Assembly (NCBI GenBank): GCA_003427395.1
Contig: BFEA01000456.1
Location: forward strand, 895,126-944,061
Reading direction: 5' to 3'
DNA length: 48,936 nt
From: Chara braunii
Lineage: Eukaryota > Streptophyta > Charophyceae > Charales > Characeae
The translations under genes and the position numbers were made by a program. The notes under the pieces are model-generated. The model saw only the letters and a program-made list of their open reading frames with translations, was not told the DNA's origin and did not search any database. Shown here in pieces: positions 1 through 10,710 of the stretch (the first letter of the stretch is position 1; each line of letters opens with the position of its first letter).

Positions 1-1280
1 ACCGAAAACAAAATTAAAAAAAGGGGGCGGGCCACAAACCGCCGACACTTTCTTGCTATCCGACGGCGGACGCTTCGAGATATTCCCTCACATCGATGCC
101 CGCCGCCGTTGGGCCCCGTGAGTGCGCTCTCTCCTCTTCTGGCGCTCTGTGAATAATTCGGTACTCGCACCGCTCTGCACGCCCCCCCTCCCTCGATCGC
201 CTTCATCCGCCGGCCTGTATCAAAACTTTAACCCGATTCCAGCGCGCAACGGAACACCGGCCTCCCCCCGCGGCCAATGCTGCTTAAGGGTTAGGAGAAA
301 TAAATAAATATAGAAACCCACAGTAAAATAATAAATAAAAATAATTGTTCTTCACACCCAAGAGTTATTGATTGCCTTGATTTTGGCCCACCACTGGCCA
401 GGAATGACAGACCTCCCGTCAGTCTGAAATACCTTATTTGGCCAGCCTCAGGCCAGGACTAATCAGGCCATTTGTCTTGACAACCCCTTTAACCTGCGTC
501 CAGGTCAGGACCACCATACCCACCACTCGAGTATGGCAAGCATTGGCAGCCCTTTGGCACTCTCGCCAGGACACCCAGACTATAGCGGGTCTGGTCACCC
601 TATAACAGTAGACCTCCCGTCAGTCCAACTGTGCCGTATCCGGATCTGACCACTATGGTCGGGGACCGGCTCACCCACCAGTTTTTGGCCTAGGGCGTTG
701 ACTGCCCCACCCAGATTTTTGAACATGGAACCTGGCTTAACCACGGTTCCTGGCTCTGGCGAACCTCACTGGATTGCATCCTTTGACTGCGGTAGGGTTC
801 CAGCTGACCCCTCTTGACCTCACGAGCCAGACTCCCGGAGTCTTAGCCTCAGTCAACTACGGAATTCGACACTCACGTCGGAAACCTACTGACCCCACCA
901 AATTGCAACCTACTGTGGTAAGGCTCTGGCTGGCCCCGACAATCAATGCATCTTTAGGGTAGAGGAAAAAATCCCGGGCACAGACAACCAACGTACATCT
1001 CATGCCCAAAGTCAAACAGTCCATGCCCCAGATAACAGAACAAACATTTCTCAAGGAGACGTCCCTTCAGTCTCAAGAGGAACTGAACAACAGCAAAACA
1101 AACAGCCGACTGTGGATTTCCTAGAGACCTCCCTTCAGCCTCAAGAAATACAAAGCGCTGATCCCATAGAGGTCCCTTCCCTCATCTGAGAGTACCCCTA
1201 AGAAACCTCCCGCCAGTCTCAAGGGAGCATAGAGATACTGACCCCAGAGAGGTCCCTTCCCTCATTTGGGACAGAAGATA
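1..1280. other. Unassigned flank with short dispersed repeats
   Basis: No convincing coding region is visible. Bases 1-300 are GC-rich with CpG-rich stretches; 300-360 is AT-rich. From about 410 a short motif of the form GACCTCCCGTCAGTC recurs in degenerate form near 410, 610, 1062, 1126 and 1205, and GAGGTCCCTTCCCTCAT occurs near 1168 and 1247. This could be part of the 3' LTR of element A or of another decayed element. No matching second copy is in the window, so no boundary can be set. Confidence 0.4.
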
Positions 1281-1281
1281 G

Positions 1282-1459
1282 GCAACTTAGTCAAGAAACA
1301 TGAAGTCCCCATGCTAACAACTCTCTGGTCAAGCAAGGTTGAACTTCTTTATGCCTATCTTCTTGATAACTCTCTTGGACAAGCAACTTAGTCGGAAGAT
1401 ACGAAGTTCCTTCACTGACAATTCTCTAGTCAGGTAGAGCTGGATTTTTTTTATGCCCG
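1282..1459. repeat. Two imperfect tandem copies, period about 101 bp
   Basis: GCAACTTAGTC starts both copies (1282 and 1383). Each continues through GAAGT-CC, CT-ACAA-TCTCT-GTCA and ends in a T-rich run followed by TATGCC. The copies are roughly three quarters identical by eye. They lie on the 3' side of element A (minus strand) and may belong to its LTR or 3' untranslated region. Confidence 0.6.
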
Positions 1460-1840
1460 TCAGATTCTCTTTTTTTCACAAGATCAAAACTGATTATTCT
1501 TTTAATGCACCACAACCACGAATTCTCTGAACTTAATATCACTGCAACTGCATTTTACAGTTACTCCCCACTCAGGGATTTGATGCTCGTGGATCGACTG
1601 CGGCCCAGTATTTATGACACTTTGATCTCATTGTCTCTGTCACTTATAGAAATAATAAAATCAGTTCAGATGCAGAAACAAATACAGATCCCTTGAAAAT
1701 TTCTCTCTCAAGTTCTCATTGACGAAGTCTGACATACTGGAAATTGACATACTGTATTAGCAATGCAAGAGTAGTCAAAGTCTGTTAGATCTCTTGTCCT
1801 TATAATGCCTCATTGTCTCACTATACTTCTCTTAGTTTTC
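1460..1840 (-). other. 3' non-coding side of element A
   Basis: This is AT-rich sequence between the end of the element A integrase reading frame and the tandem repeat. No open frame is convincing and no polypurine tract or TG/CA LTR edge can be fixed. By position it should hold the 3' UTR and the start of the 3' LTR of element A. Confidence 0.35.
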
Positions 1841-3300
1841 TTAAACTGCTCTCTTACTAAATGGTTGAATTTTCTTTCCTTTCTTTGTGATCATTGTAGG
1901 AACCAAGTCAGTGTCTCTGAAAATAAACTTACGAAGCCTTGATCCTGACACCATATTATGAACTCTTGAACCATCCATCTCTGATATCTCATAGACCTTG
2001 TCGTCTGCTTCACCCGTAATTCTGTAAGGACCGAGCCATCTAGGCTCCAATTGTTTGGTCCACTGAGTCTTAAGAGAATTATCAAACAGAAGGACAACGT
2101 CGCCAACTTTTAGTTTCTCCTTTCTTATATATCTCTTCTTGTTCCATCTCTCTTGATCTGACAGTCTGTTAGTTGTCATTCTCTCTGCAGCATCCATTAC
2201 TGCTTGATCAACCTCGGATATCTGTCGCATTCTGATTTGAAGAAGGTCTGAGATATAATACTCTTTGTCACTTTTTTGACTTGGCCATGTTCTGATTATA
2301 CTCTCAATAGGTAGAGTAGCATAATGACCATACCACAGAGTGAATGGAGCATAACCAGTAGTTCTCTTGACAGTGATGTTGTAAGCATAAACTGTAGCTC
2401 TTAATACTTTCGGCCAATTACTGAGGTTCCCTTCACACCACTTAGCCAATGAATCTTTCAGCGTTCTGTGACTCCTCTCGACAGGTGCGTTTGCTTGAGG
2501 ATGATAAGTAATCACATACCGAATTTTAACACCTAGTCTGAGAGTGGTTCTTCTCACAATCTCATTCATGAATTTAGACCCTCTGTCTGAGACAAACTCT
2601 CTGATGAAGGGATATCTGAAATAGACTTCCTTTATCCAGTCAGCCACCTGTTCGGCTGTTTTCCTTTTCAGAGTTTTTCCCTCAACATATCCGGGGAAAT
2701 TGTCTCTCATGTTCAATATGTATCTCATCCCTCCTTTGCCTAATGGCATGGTGATGAGATCCAAATGAACTCGACTCCCTCGCTCTAGCAGGATAGTAGG
2801 AAACAAAGGCCCAGTCATCCTTGTTGTAGACCTCTTCTGACATAACACACATCACTTACAAAATTTGTAAATTATGTCTCTTATGCCAAGCCAGAAGTAA
2901 AGTTTTACTGTCTTAGAGTAGGTTGCTTCAGCAGCTCTATGGCCACCAACAACCCTCTCGTGTAGAGCAACAATTATTTTCATTTGTCTTTCCTTTCCAC
3001 AGACCACTCTTAATGGTGAAAATCCTCCCTTGCTATCCACAAAGAGGTGACCTCTCTTCAGCCTGAACTTCTTCCTTGAGTTTTTGCAGTAGTATTCCTT
3101 TAACTGTGCTCTTTCCATCTTTTTTCCAATTTCTTGATAAATTTCATCATATTCTTCAAAGATGAATGATACCTCTTTCTTCTTCTTCTCACCATCTTCT
3201 TCATTCTTTGAACCATAACTCTCTCCCAGTTCATGTGCAGCCACAACCGCTGTATTGACTCTAGCATACCAATCATTTTGATGTTGTTCTTCTTCCTTTT
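1841..3300 (-). pseudogene. pol: Element A integrase (zinc finger, DDE core, GPY/F)
   Basis: Read from 3300 down. An HHCC zinc-binding domain comes first (His in ALHERVVGGH; CVLC as the Cys pair), with one in-frame TGA just before CVLC (2852-2854). The catalytic core has Asp in VHLDLITMP, Asp in FVSDRGSKF and Glu in ANAPVERSH, so all three DDE residues are intact. The C-terminal GPY/F module follows (KVGDVVLLF ... RWLGPYRITG) and ends with SRLRKF-FR. No chromodomain is seen. The frame is otherwise open for more than 330 codons, unusually good for such an old copy. Integrase inserts the cDNA into host chromatin. Confidence 0.9.
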
Positions 3301-3340
3301 CAAGAATTAACTCATAGACATAAGCATCAGGGATTTCTCC

Positions 3341-4102
3341 CTAGCTGTCTCTCTCTTCAGGCCATAAGCTCCACTTGTAAGAGCTTGGAGCCTTATAGTC
3401 CTCATCATCTTCCTCATTCAGGAAGTTATCAACATAGGCAGATTCTTCAATTGTCCCATTATTGTCTTCATCTTCATTTTTTTTCCATTCAATCCGACTT
3501 AGACCGTCTACCCGATTTTTTTCAGTGAGAATTTTTTCCAATTTAGAATAAAAAGTCCAAATGAAAGTAACCCACCTGCTTACTGATGGATCCACTTGTT
3601 GATGTTTTTTAATAGCACCAATGACAACACATGCATCAGTCCTCAGGATGAATCTCCTTCTAAGTACATAGTGTCTGAAGCACCTGAGGCAATGGATGAT
3701 TGTCAGTAGTTCTTTTCTAAACTGGGTGTAACTTCTTTCTGTAGAGTTAAGAGTTCTATTCTCAAATCTCAGAGGTCTCTCATTTCCATTTCCGTCTTTC
3801 TGGATAAGTACACCACCAAGAGCTACTGGTCCCCCATCTGCCTCGATGATGAAGGGTGTTCCCTCCTCTTCATCATAGAAAGGCACTCCCAGCACTACTC
3901 CCGCATCTTTTAATTTTTCTTGTAAAGTTTCTGCAGCAATCTGTCTTTTCTCAGTCCAAGATAAGTTAACCCATTGTCTCACCATTTTTCTTAGAGGTTC
4001 TGCAAGGGTAGCAAAATGAGGAATAAAAATCCTCCAGAACCCACAGACACCCAAAAAGCTTCTGACATCCGTCACTCGCTTAAGAGGCAGAGACCAGTTC
4101 AA
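3341..4102 (-). pseudogene. pol: Element A RT C-terminus and RNase H
   Basis: The RT connection begins with VTDVRSFLGVCGFWRIFIP, the usual RSFLG-xxxYYRRFI region of Ty3/gypsy RT. RNase H follows: Asp in FIIEADGGPVALGG, Glu in RKELLTIIH and Asp in LRTDACVV, so the acidic core is retained. The tether ends at VDGLSRIEW (normally -ADxLSR-). It is followed by acidic linker sequence and a stop, then by the integrase zinc finger in a different open segment. RNase H degrades the RNA strand during cDNA synthesis. Confidence 0.85.
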
Positions 4103-4239
4103 AATTTTGTCTATCTTCTTGGGGTCAGGGCTCCTACCCTTGGAAAAACATCAAAAGCCCAAGATGGTTACCTTTGCTTGAAAGAGAAGGGACTTTGGTC
4201 CACTGGCGGTCAGGTTATATTTCTGAAGTCTCTCTAGGA

Positions 4240-4790
4240 TCATCTTCACTCCCTCAGCATGCTCTTAGACAAACGTTTTGACTCCATCAGCGACCAAAGT
4301 CTCGTCTCTTACTAGGGTTCCTTTCACAGGGTTATCATCAATGTAAGGAATGGTTATCTTGGGTGAGATGTCCTGCATGACTTGGATCATATCCCTTTGA
4401 ACCACTGCCACACCATTGGTCCAACCCTGAGGTACCACGCACATTTGAATGAGGCCCCTTGGCGTGTGCATGGTAGTCATTGGTCGGCTAGTGGGATCAA
4501 TGAGAAACTGATCATAGCCAGAATATAAATCAATTAAAAAATACATGCATCGACCAACAAAAGATTCAAAAAGGAGATCAGCATTCGGGAGACTACCTAC
4601 ATCACGTACCGTCACTTAGTTGAGCTTCTGAAAATTTTGTATCCATCTCAATCCCCCTCCTGGTTTCCAAAAGCAAAACCTGTGGTTAGCATACGGTCCA
4701 TCAGCAGGTTCAGCAACATAAGAAACAATTTTCTTATCAAGATACTTCACCGTTCTGCCTCTTCTTTCATTGCATACTTGGTTGATCTGT
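4240..4790 (-). pseudogene. pol: Element A reverse transcriptase, palm and fingers
   Basis: Motifs in order: WKPGGGLRWIQNFQKLN (fingers; a stop codon follows near 4615), FLIDLYSGYDQF (catalytic Asp of motif A), MHTPRGLIQMCVVPQGWTN (motif B region), and ITIPYIDDNPVKG (motif C YIDD). The stretch 4103-4265 continues RT but is broken by stops and a frameshift. The PQGWTN and DDN-VKG signatures differ clearly from the chromovirus RTs in elements B, C and D, so A belongs to another lineage. Confidence 0.85.
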
Positions 4791-5284
4791 CATTCCAGGG
4801 GATATGATTAACTATCCAGATTTTTGCCATCTTAATCATATCCACATCCAACCGCCCTCTTTCTTCATCATTAAAAGAGAATGCACCAAGAGAACTCTTG
4901 ACACACTTTGAAGATGTATTTTTTCTCTTTAAGTAAGATGAACTGATCTGAACCTATCTTCATCGTGTCAAACCTCTCCCTCGTAACTCTATTACCCAAT
5001 TTTGTAGACTCCCTTAATTCTTTAATGATTCTCCTTTCCTTCTCTAGTGCCTCATCATAATTTTTTTCTATTAGGACCGCCACCAGGTTCTTTTTCACCC
5101 CCTTGGGCTTGTATGTTTTTTTTGACCCAGTGGCTATTTTTCTAAAAAAGGATGAGTTGATGCAAACTTTAATTTTATTTTCCCACCCTTAGCAGTCTCA
5201 ACAACCTTCTTAAATGCTCCAATCTTCCCATCTTCATCTTTGAGTTTGCCAATGATTTTCATCATCTTTGAGATCTGATTGATA
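4791..5284 (-). pseudogene. pol: Element A protease-RT linker, broken
   Basis: Lysine- and glutamate-rich coding remnants (for example ALEKERRIIKELREST near 5000 and MMKIIGKLKDEDGKIGAF near 5250) lie between the inserted element B and the RT. They match no domain I recognise. By position this is the spacer between the protease (14088-14743, across the insertion) and RT. Several stops and frame changes are present. Confidence 0.6.
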
Positions 5285-5289
5285 TCAAC
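5285..5289. repeat. Target site duplication of element B, left copy (TCAAC)
   Basis: TCAAC directly precedes the LTR start TGTGCTGG at 5290. The same five bases follow the other LTR at 14083-14087. Five base pairs is the usual Ty3/gypsy target duplication, and the sequence on either side joins into element A coding DNA. Confidence 0.9.
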
Positions 5290-5641
5290 TGTGCTGGACC
5301 CGCCGGGATGGCGGTCTGACAGGATGGAGACGAAGGGGTAGAGGAAGAAGGAACTGGAGATGGAGTTGGAAGGGACAACGCAACTCCGACGCAGACTCAA
5401 CACCGCACGTACTCGAACAAGTGCAAAAATGATGAATGACGAAAAACAGATAACAATTGGGGTATACCCCCAGCGGACTGACTGACTGGACTGGACTGGC
5501 CTGGTACTGATAGTGGTACCGGGTAGGACTGGAACAGCATACGGCCTGTGGGGTCAGGCCACGACCTGGTCCCACAGGCCGAACTGGCGAATAGCCAAAT
5601 AGGCCTTGGCTGTAGGCCAGGGCAGATGGAGGCCCACTGCA
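5290..5641 (-). repeat. Element B 3' LTR (352 bp)
   Basis: It starts TGTGCTGGACCC and ends GGCCCACTGCA on the plus strand. It aligns along its whole length with 13640-14082 except for a 91-bp block missing here (equivalent to about 13680-13770). It contains the palindrome GGGTATACCCC near 5459. No good polypurine tract lies next to it (5642 onward), so the 3' end of the element may have been altered. Confidence 0.9.
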
Positions 5642-6800
5642 CGATCATCAGACCAGTAATGGATCGCAAGAGCCATAAACACGCTATCCGCAAAAGCAGT
5701 GAAACTCTGCAATAAAAAAAAGCTGAGAAATCTAGAATGCGGAGCATGCTCCATGCGGAGTCCATGCGATGCAGCCTAAGCTACATAATGTCAAATGAAA
5801 CGTGAACACATCCTAGCTAACAGCAGAAAATGAAATGTAGCAATATACAATCCTAAAGTCCTGGCAGCAATTGTCTCAGTGCTGAAAGGAAAAAGAGCAA
5901 TATGTCATAAGATAATGTCATGTCGCTGAACCACTAAGAGTGGGATGGTCTCAGAGGGGGTGAATGCAGCCTAAGAATCGAAACTCCTAAGGGCAGTCAC
6001 ACATGAAGGCGGGATAGGTCATCAGGGTCAAGGTGGGAGAGTGGTAGCGAAACAAAACCAAGGACCCTAACAGGTAGACCATCAGGGCGGGTAATGCTCG
6101 ACAAAAGGATGGCATCATGCAGGGTCTACCATGAAAAAAAAAGGGAGTCTGGAATAGGGTGGAGATTTGCCTAACTAAAGGCATGCAAGGGCCGACACTA
6201 AGGTGATGCAGGCAGTGGGTGAGGGAAACATGCATACAACTCACCGACTGGGGGAGGAGGGAGCTAGATCTTGGAGCAAGGAAGCCAAGATAACACTACG
6301 GTCCCAATGCCTATGCGATACCAAGGGAGAGCCCAACTCAAAGAGACCCAGCTAAGTGAGAACCATCATGCGACAAATGCAAGGGAATGTACAGGGTAGG
6401 GTGGTGGCGTGAAGTAGTCACGTCCAAAGTAGTTGAAGCCGATGAGATGGTTGAAGTGGAGAAGGTGACTGAAGTCGTCGAAGTGGTCGATGACATCAAT
6501 GAAGTAGGAGTCGAGGTCGATGTCGAAGCAGAGCCGCAAAACACTTACATCCTAAAGAGGTTGGTGGTGGAGTACCTGATGTTGTGAGTCAGTAGGGAGA
6601 TGGTAGGTGATCAGAGTGTCAATCGTCAAGACGTCGAGGGCGTCGACGAGTGCGCTATGGATGCGAGGAGGCGTCCGTCTGCTGCTGAAGGACGGCCTAA
6701 GAGGGAGCAGGCCCGCCTCAGCGATCTCCTCAGCCGGAGGAGGAGGAAGAGGGTCAATCGGCTGAGTAGGAGCAAATGTTTCAGCACAACGAGCACGACA
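5642..6800 (-). other. Element B 3' non-coding region and pol tail remnant
   Basis: This lies between the chromodomain stop and the 3' LTR. The minus strand holds a Ser/Thr-rich low-complexity stretch (about 6420-6544), and the chromodomain frame stops at 6801. No further domain is recognised. The long length for a 3' UTR suggests rearrangement. Confidence 0.5.
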
Positions 6801-7262
6801 TTATGCACGCACCAACATCCGGGCGTGCTCCAAGTGCTCGAGGGGCTCCCAAGTAGCCTCCTCATCAGGATAACCCTTCCAACGCACAAGGTACTTGATG
6901 CGTGGAGGGATATCGTCGGTAACTCGGCAAGATACGATGTCGGAAATGACGAACTCCTCGTGACCATCCACCATGATAGGTGGAGGGCGCCTACAAGGAC
7001 GTCCGACGAAGCGCTCGGACGTTCTGCGATAAGGACGCAGCAAGGAGACATGGTAAACATCGTGTATGTGAGCATGTCGAAGGTAATCAGGTAGCTTCAC
7101 ACGGAAGCTGACCGGGCCAGCGGCAGTATTAGAACTGACGGCCTGAAGGATGCGGCATGGACCGAAGACATGATGCCTGAACTTGCGAAGCGTATCAGCT
7201 TCAAATTGTAAGTGACGTGCGTCGACGAGCACATCGTCACCGACTTTGAATGGGTGATCCAT
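6801..7262 (-). pseudogene. pol: Element B GPY/F module and chromodomain
   Basis: Residues about 1-85 hold the integrase C-terminal GPY/F region (KVGDDVLVDARHL ... HHVFGPCRILQ, with FGPC in place of GPY). Residues about 108-150 are a classical chromodomain: FVISDIVSCRV, then YLVRWKGYPDEEATWEP. The aromatic-cage positions F, W and W are present. In chromoviruses this domain binds modified histone tails and directs insertion, often to heterochromatin. It is in frame with the integrase at 7263-7943, separated only by a TGA at 7263-7265. Confidence 0.92.
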
Positions 7263-8169
7263 TCATGATCGGTTTGCTCGTGCGGCCATGCGAGTGTAGG
7301 AATCGGCTAGACTCTCGTGTGCGCGCTTCATGATCGCCACCATGTGGGCGATCCAGTCATCCAGCACAGGACAACGAGTGTCTGGGCGCAACCACGATGG
7401 TCGTAGGAAGTCTGCGGGTACGTGAGGGTGGTAGTCGAGGTCGCAATAGAATGGCAACATCCCCGTTGTTGGCGAAACAACGTGGTTGTACACAATCTCC
7501 GCGTGGGCTAAGTGTAAGTCCCACTGCTGGTCATCCCTAACAAACTTTCGGAGGATATTACCAAGAGTTTTATTGGTGACCTCAGTCTGACCATCCATCT
7601 GAGGGTGGTAAGAAGATGAGAAGCAAAGCTGGGATCCGTACACCTCGTGTAGGCGTCGCCAGAATGTGCTGGTAAAGCGAGGGTTACAGTCGGAGATGAT
7701 GCTCTGAGGTAAGCCGTGATCTCTCACGACTCGGTCGAAGACGATGTCGGTGGACGCTAATGCGATAGCGGCACGGGACAAAATGTGCATGCTTCGTGAA
7801 GCGATCGGCGACGACCAAGATAGCATCATGACCGCACTCAGTGGGTGGGCGGAGGGGACCAATGAAATCCATCGAGATTGACTGCCAACGACCCTCGGGT
7901 ATGGGTAAGGGCCGAAGTAACCCATACGGGAGGTGGTTCGCATTGTTCACCTCTTGACAGGTAGGACACTCTTGGATGTAGGCTTTGACGAAGTCCTTGG
8001 ACTTCGGCCAGACGTGTAGGCGGCAAACACGAGCCAACGTCTTGTGGAAGCCCATATGACCGGCAACTGCCTGGTCATGGAACTCTGCTACAGCCTGAAC
8101 GCGGAGCTGTCCGGTCGAGGGAACGCAGATACATGGTTCTAGCTGACCAGATATGCCATGCGAGTACAC
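7263..8169 (-). pseudogene. pol: Element B integrase (zinc finger and DDE core)
   Basis: The N-terminal part (8169 to about 7690) has the HHCC finger (FHDQAVAGHMGFH ... CPTC) and the first catalytic Asp in SMDFIGPL. A frameshift near 7750-7790 moves the rest to another frame: second Asp in IISDCNPRF, Glu in MDGQTEVTN, and YHPQMDGQ. All three catalytic residues can be seen, but the frameshift breaks the protein. The residue Cys in SDCNPRF replaces the usual Arg. Confidence 0.92.
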
Positions 8170-8179
8170 AAGACCGTTC

Positions 8180-8913
8180 TCACCAAGGGAGTATGAGGGA
8201 ACGGTCTTGCCACTCCGCAGTGTCGCGTGGATGACGCGATAATCCGGGCAGTGACGGTATTAGGTGCAATATGCGTCGATCACCGACTGATCAACAATGA
8301 TGATGGAGATGGCAGCAAGATGGATGGGCTCCTGATTGTGATCAGGACGACGGACCAAGGCATCAGCGACATGGTTTGTTTCACCCTTGATGGGCTGAGT
8401 GGTGAAAGTGAACTCCGATAAGTCACGCCACCAACGTGCCTGTCGAGGGGAAAGCTTGGGCTTCGTGAGGAAAGCTTAGACAACTAAGTTGTCCGTGCGC
8501 ACCGTGAAGCGCGCCCCGTGCAGGTAATGACGCAAATGCCGAGTAGCGTAAACTACTGCGAGAACCTCACGTTCATCGGCGGTGTAGTTTATCTCGGCAG
8601 GCAGTAGCTGATGGGAGTAGAAGGCGATCGGGCAATCCCCAGCACGAGTCTCAACAGTCTCATCCTCTGCGATGGTCGGGGAGTAAGTAATGAGAGGACT
8701 GTCAGTGGAGGGAAGTGGTCGGAGGATAGGCGTCAATCGAGAAGCAGTGTCAATAGGAGGGGGGGGGGGAGGAGGAACATGGAGATAAGGTGAATCAGGA
8801 GGAGAGGGAAACATCTGAGAAAGTAATGCTCCTACCGCAAAATCTGACGCATCAGTGGTGACGATGACGGGGCGATCAAAATCTTGGAGGCGAACAACCG
8901 GTGCACAAGTCAC
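8180..8913 (-). pseudogene. pol: Element B RNase H
   Basis: VIVTTDASDFAVGALLSQM (first Asp), TADEREVLAVVYA (Glu) and FTVRTDNLVV (Asp) give the RNase H core, followed by a stop at 8476. The tether continues in another segment as QARWWRDLSEF, then NHVADALVRRPD. A proline-rich insertion of about 35 residues lies between the first Asp and the Glu motif, longer than usual and coded over the G-rich run near 8760-8770. Confidence 0.88.
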
Positions 8914-9171
8914 CGCCTTCTTGAGGGCGCGGAAGGCGTCCTCGCAGAGGGGTGTCCAAAACCACGACGGGTTCTTCCGGAGGAGGGTGGAGGTAAGGAC
9001 GTAGGAATACCTAGCGTATCCCTAGATAAAATTACTATAGTAGTTGGTGAGGCCAAGGAAACTTCGAAGCTGTTTGGCAGATGTGAAGACGGGCCACTCT
9101 GCAATAGCAGTGATCTTCGCGTCATCCATGTGGAGACCCTAGTCAGGCACATGGTGTCCTAGAAAGTTCAC

Positions 9172-9531
9172 TTAGCGCTGGGCAAAGCGGCACTTACTAA
9201 GCTTGGCATAGAGGCCATGCTTGTGTAAGCGCTGTAGGACATCTCGAAGGTGCCTGATATGGTCTTCTAAGGTACGACTGTAGACCATGATGTCGTTCAG
9301 GTATACGAGAACGTATTCTTCAAGGATGTCGTTCATCGCCATCTGGAAGGTGGCGGGTGCACTGGTGAGGCCGAATGGCATCACCGTGAACTTGTAGTGG
9401 CCGAAGCGCGACCGGAAGGCGGTCTTCGTCTGATCCTCTGCAGCAACGCGGATCTGGTGATAACCGCTACGAAGATCGATCTTCGTGTTGAGCATTCTAT
9501 CCAGCTCGTGTCTGACTATCGTGTTCACCAT
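9172..9531 (-). pseudogene. pol: Element B reverse transcriptase, palm
   Basis: [15 protein letters not shown] is motif A with its Asp. FGHYKFTVMPFGLTSAPATF is motif B. LVYLNDIMVYS is motif C, in which the usual YLDD reads YLND, so one catalytic Asp is replaced. Upstream fingers motifs are absent from this strand and appear instead inverted at 9541-9776. Connection sequence continues towards RNase H through 8914-9171 with stops. Confidence 0.9.
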
Positions 9532-9540
9532 CAGGCACCA

Positions 9541-9776
9541 TACCGACTATCGTGTTCACCGTCAGCTTGAGGAGCTCCTTCGACTGGGTTTCATTAAACC
9601 CAGTAACTCCCCTTGGGGTGCACCTGTCCTCTTTGCTCACAAAGCGGACGGAACTCTCCGCCTCTGAATCGACTACCGCGGCCTTAACCGCTACACTGTT
9701 AAGAACAGCTATCCCATGCCCCACACGGATGAGTTGTTTGACTGTCTGGCGGACACCCGCTTCTTGAGGGATCCCG
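9541..9776 (+). pseudogene. pol: RT fingers fragment in opposite orientation inside B
   Basis: On the plus strand the translation gives [32 protein letters not shown], then a stop, then IDYRGLN, YPMPHTDELFD. These are the chromovirus RT fingers motifs that should sit just upstream of the minus-strand palm, but they run the other way. The end of the fragment (DELFDCLADTRF) overlaps in content with the start of the minus-strand palm (HELDRML), so this is an inverted replacement rather than a simple flip. The direct repeat GACTATCGTGTTCACC (9513-9528, 9544-9559) marks the junction. Confidence 0.88.
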
Positions 9777-10104
9777 TTGTATGAGAAATACGGAGAAAAG
9801 ACATCGCGGTACTCTCGAATCAGGTCGCGAACGGCGGGCTCTAAGTCTGTCGTGAACCGTGTGAGTTCCTCAATGTCTGAGTCGGTACGAGATGTATGTG
9901 TGGACTCGACAGTCGACGGCGCAGGGGCCTGGGACGTGGAGGGGTATCCGCAGGCTGACGGGTGGACGTAGAGATGGGAGTCACAAAGATGGAGGAAGGG
10001 TCAGGGGGATCGGGCTCCAGAGAGATGAGCTCAACCTCGGGACAGAGTGGATCATCGCGAAGAAGATCCATGACGTTCACTGAGTAGAACGTGACGTCCT
10101 CCTG
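9777..10104 (-). pseudogene. pol: Element B protease-RT linker
   Basis: A proline-rich spacer (TPPRPRPLRRRLSSP near 9930) is followed in another frame by EPAVRDLIREYRDVFSP, the typical segment just ahead of RT in chromoviruses. It breaks off at about 9776, where the inverted RT fragment begins. Confidence 0.75.
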
Positions 10105-10710
10105 TCATATGAAGTGAGCAAACTGACGAGGGGAAGTGAAGATGATGTCGGGGTGGGACCCTGAGGGACGACGGTCCTGGGGAGGTAGGTCGGGAGGAGT
10201 GTCGCCCGTGGTTCCAATGAAAGGGACGCGATGGGTCTGACCACACTGAATGAGTGTCTCGGTCGCCCATTCGGCCTCTGTGCTACGGAACCAGCGAGAC
10301 CAGGGAGTGCCAAGGATAAAGCCGTACCCAGTCTCCAGCACGTCGAAGTATGCGGAGGAATGGTAGCGCCGAGGCGCCTGGGTACTATCCGGTGGCTGGA
10401 GGGTGAGGGAGAAGAGGAGGTCGGGGACCGTCTTATCGAAGAAGCGTTGTGTCTTGTTACCTCTGAGGGTAACAGAGATAGGAGAGCGGTATCCAGAGGT
10501 AGCTAGGTGAGCCTCCTCAACCACTCGAGGGTGAACGAAATCTCCCTGCGAGCCAAAGTCCCATAAAGCGCGGTAAACCCTCCTAGATGTCCCTAGGCGA
10601 ATAGGGATAATGGGTAGGGTGCGATCAGGGTCAAAAAGCAGAGCGAGAAGACGACGCAGGACGTTGACGTGTCTCGTGAGTCGCTCCTGACAAGCCTGAA
10701 GAATGCTCAA
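10105..10710 (-). pseudogene. pol: Element B aspartic protease
   Basis: The retropepsin-like pattern is VYRALWDFGSQGDFVHP, where the active-site D-[ST]-G reads D-F-G, and later GFILGTPWSRWF, the second conserved retropepsin strand. The DFG change may be inactivating. Retroelement proteases cut gag and pol; the active enzyme is a dimer. The frame is open for about 200 codons and overlaps the end of the gag frame by a few bases. Confidence 0.85.

Noticed and set aside
5285-5765. Several overlapping minus-strand frames with hydrophobic stretches
   Set aside because: They lie in the element B LTR and recur in its partner LTR with different lengths; LTR sequence, not genes.
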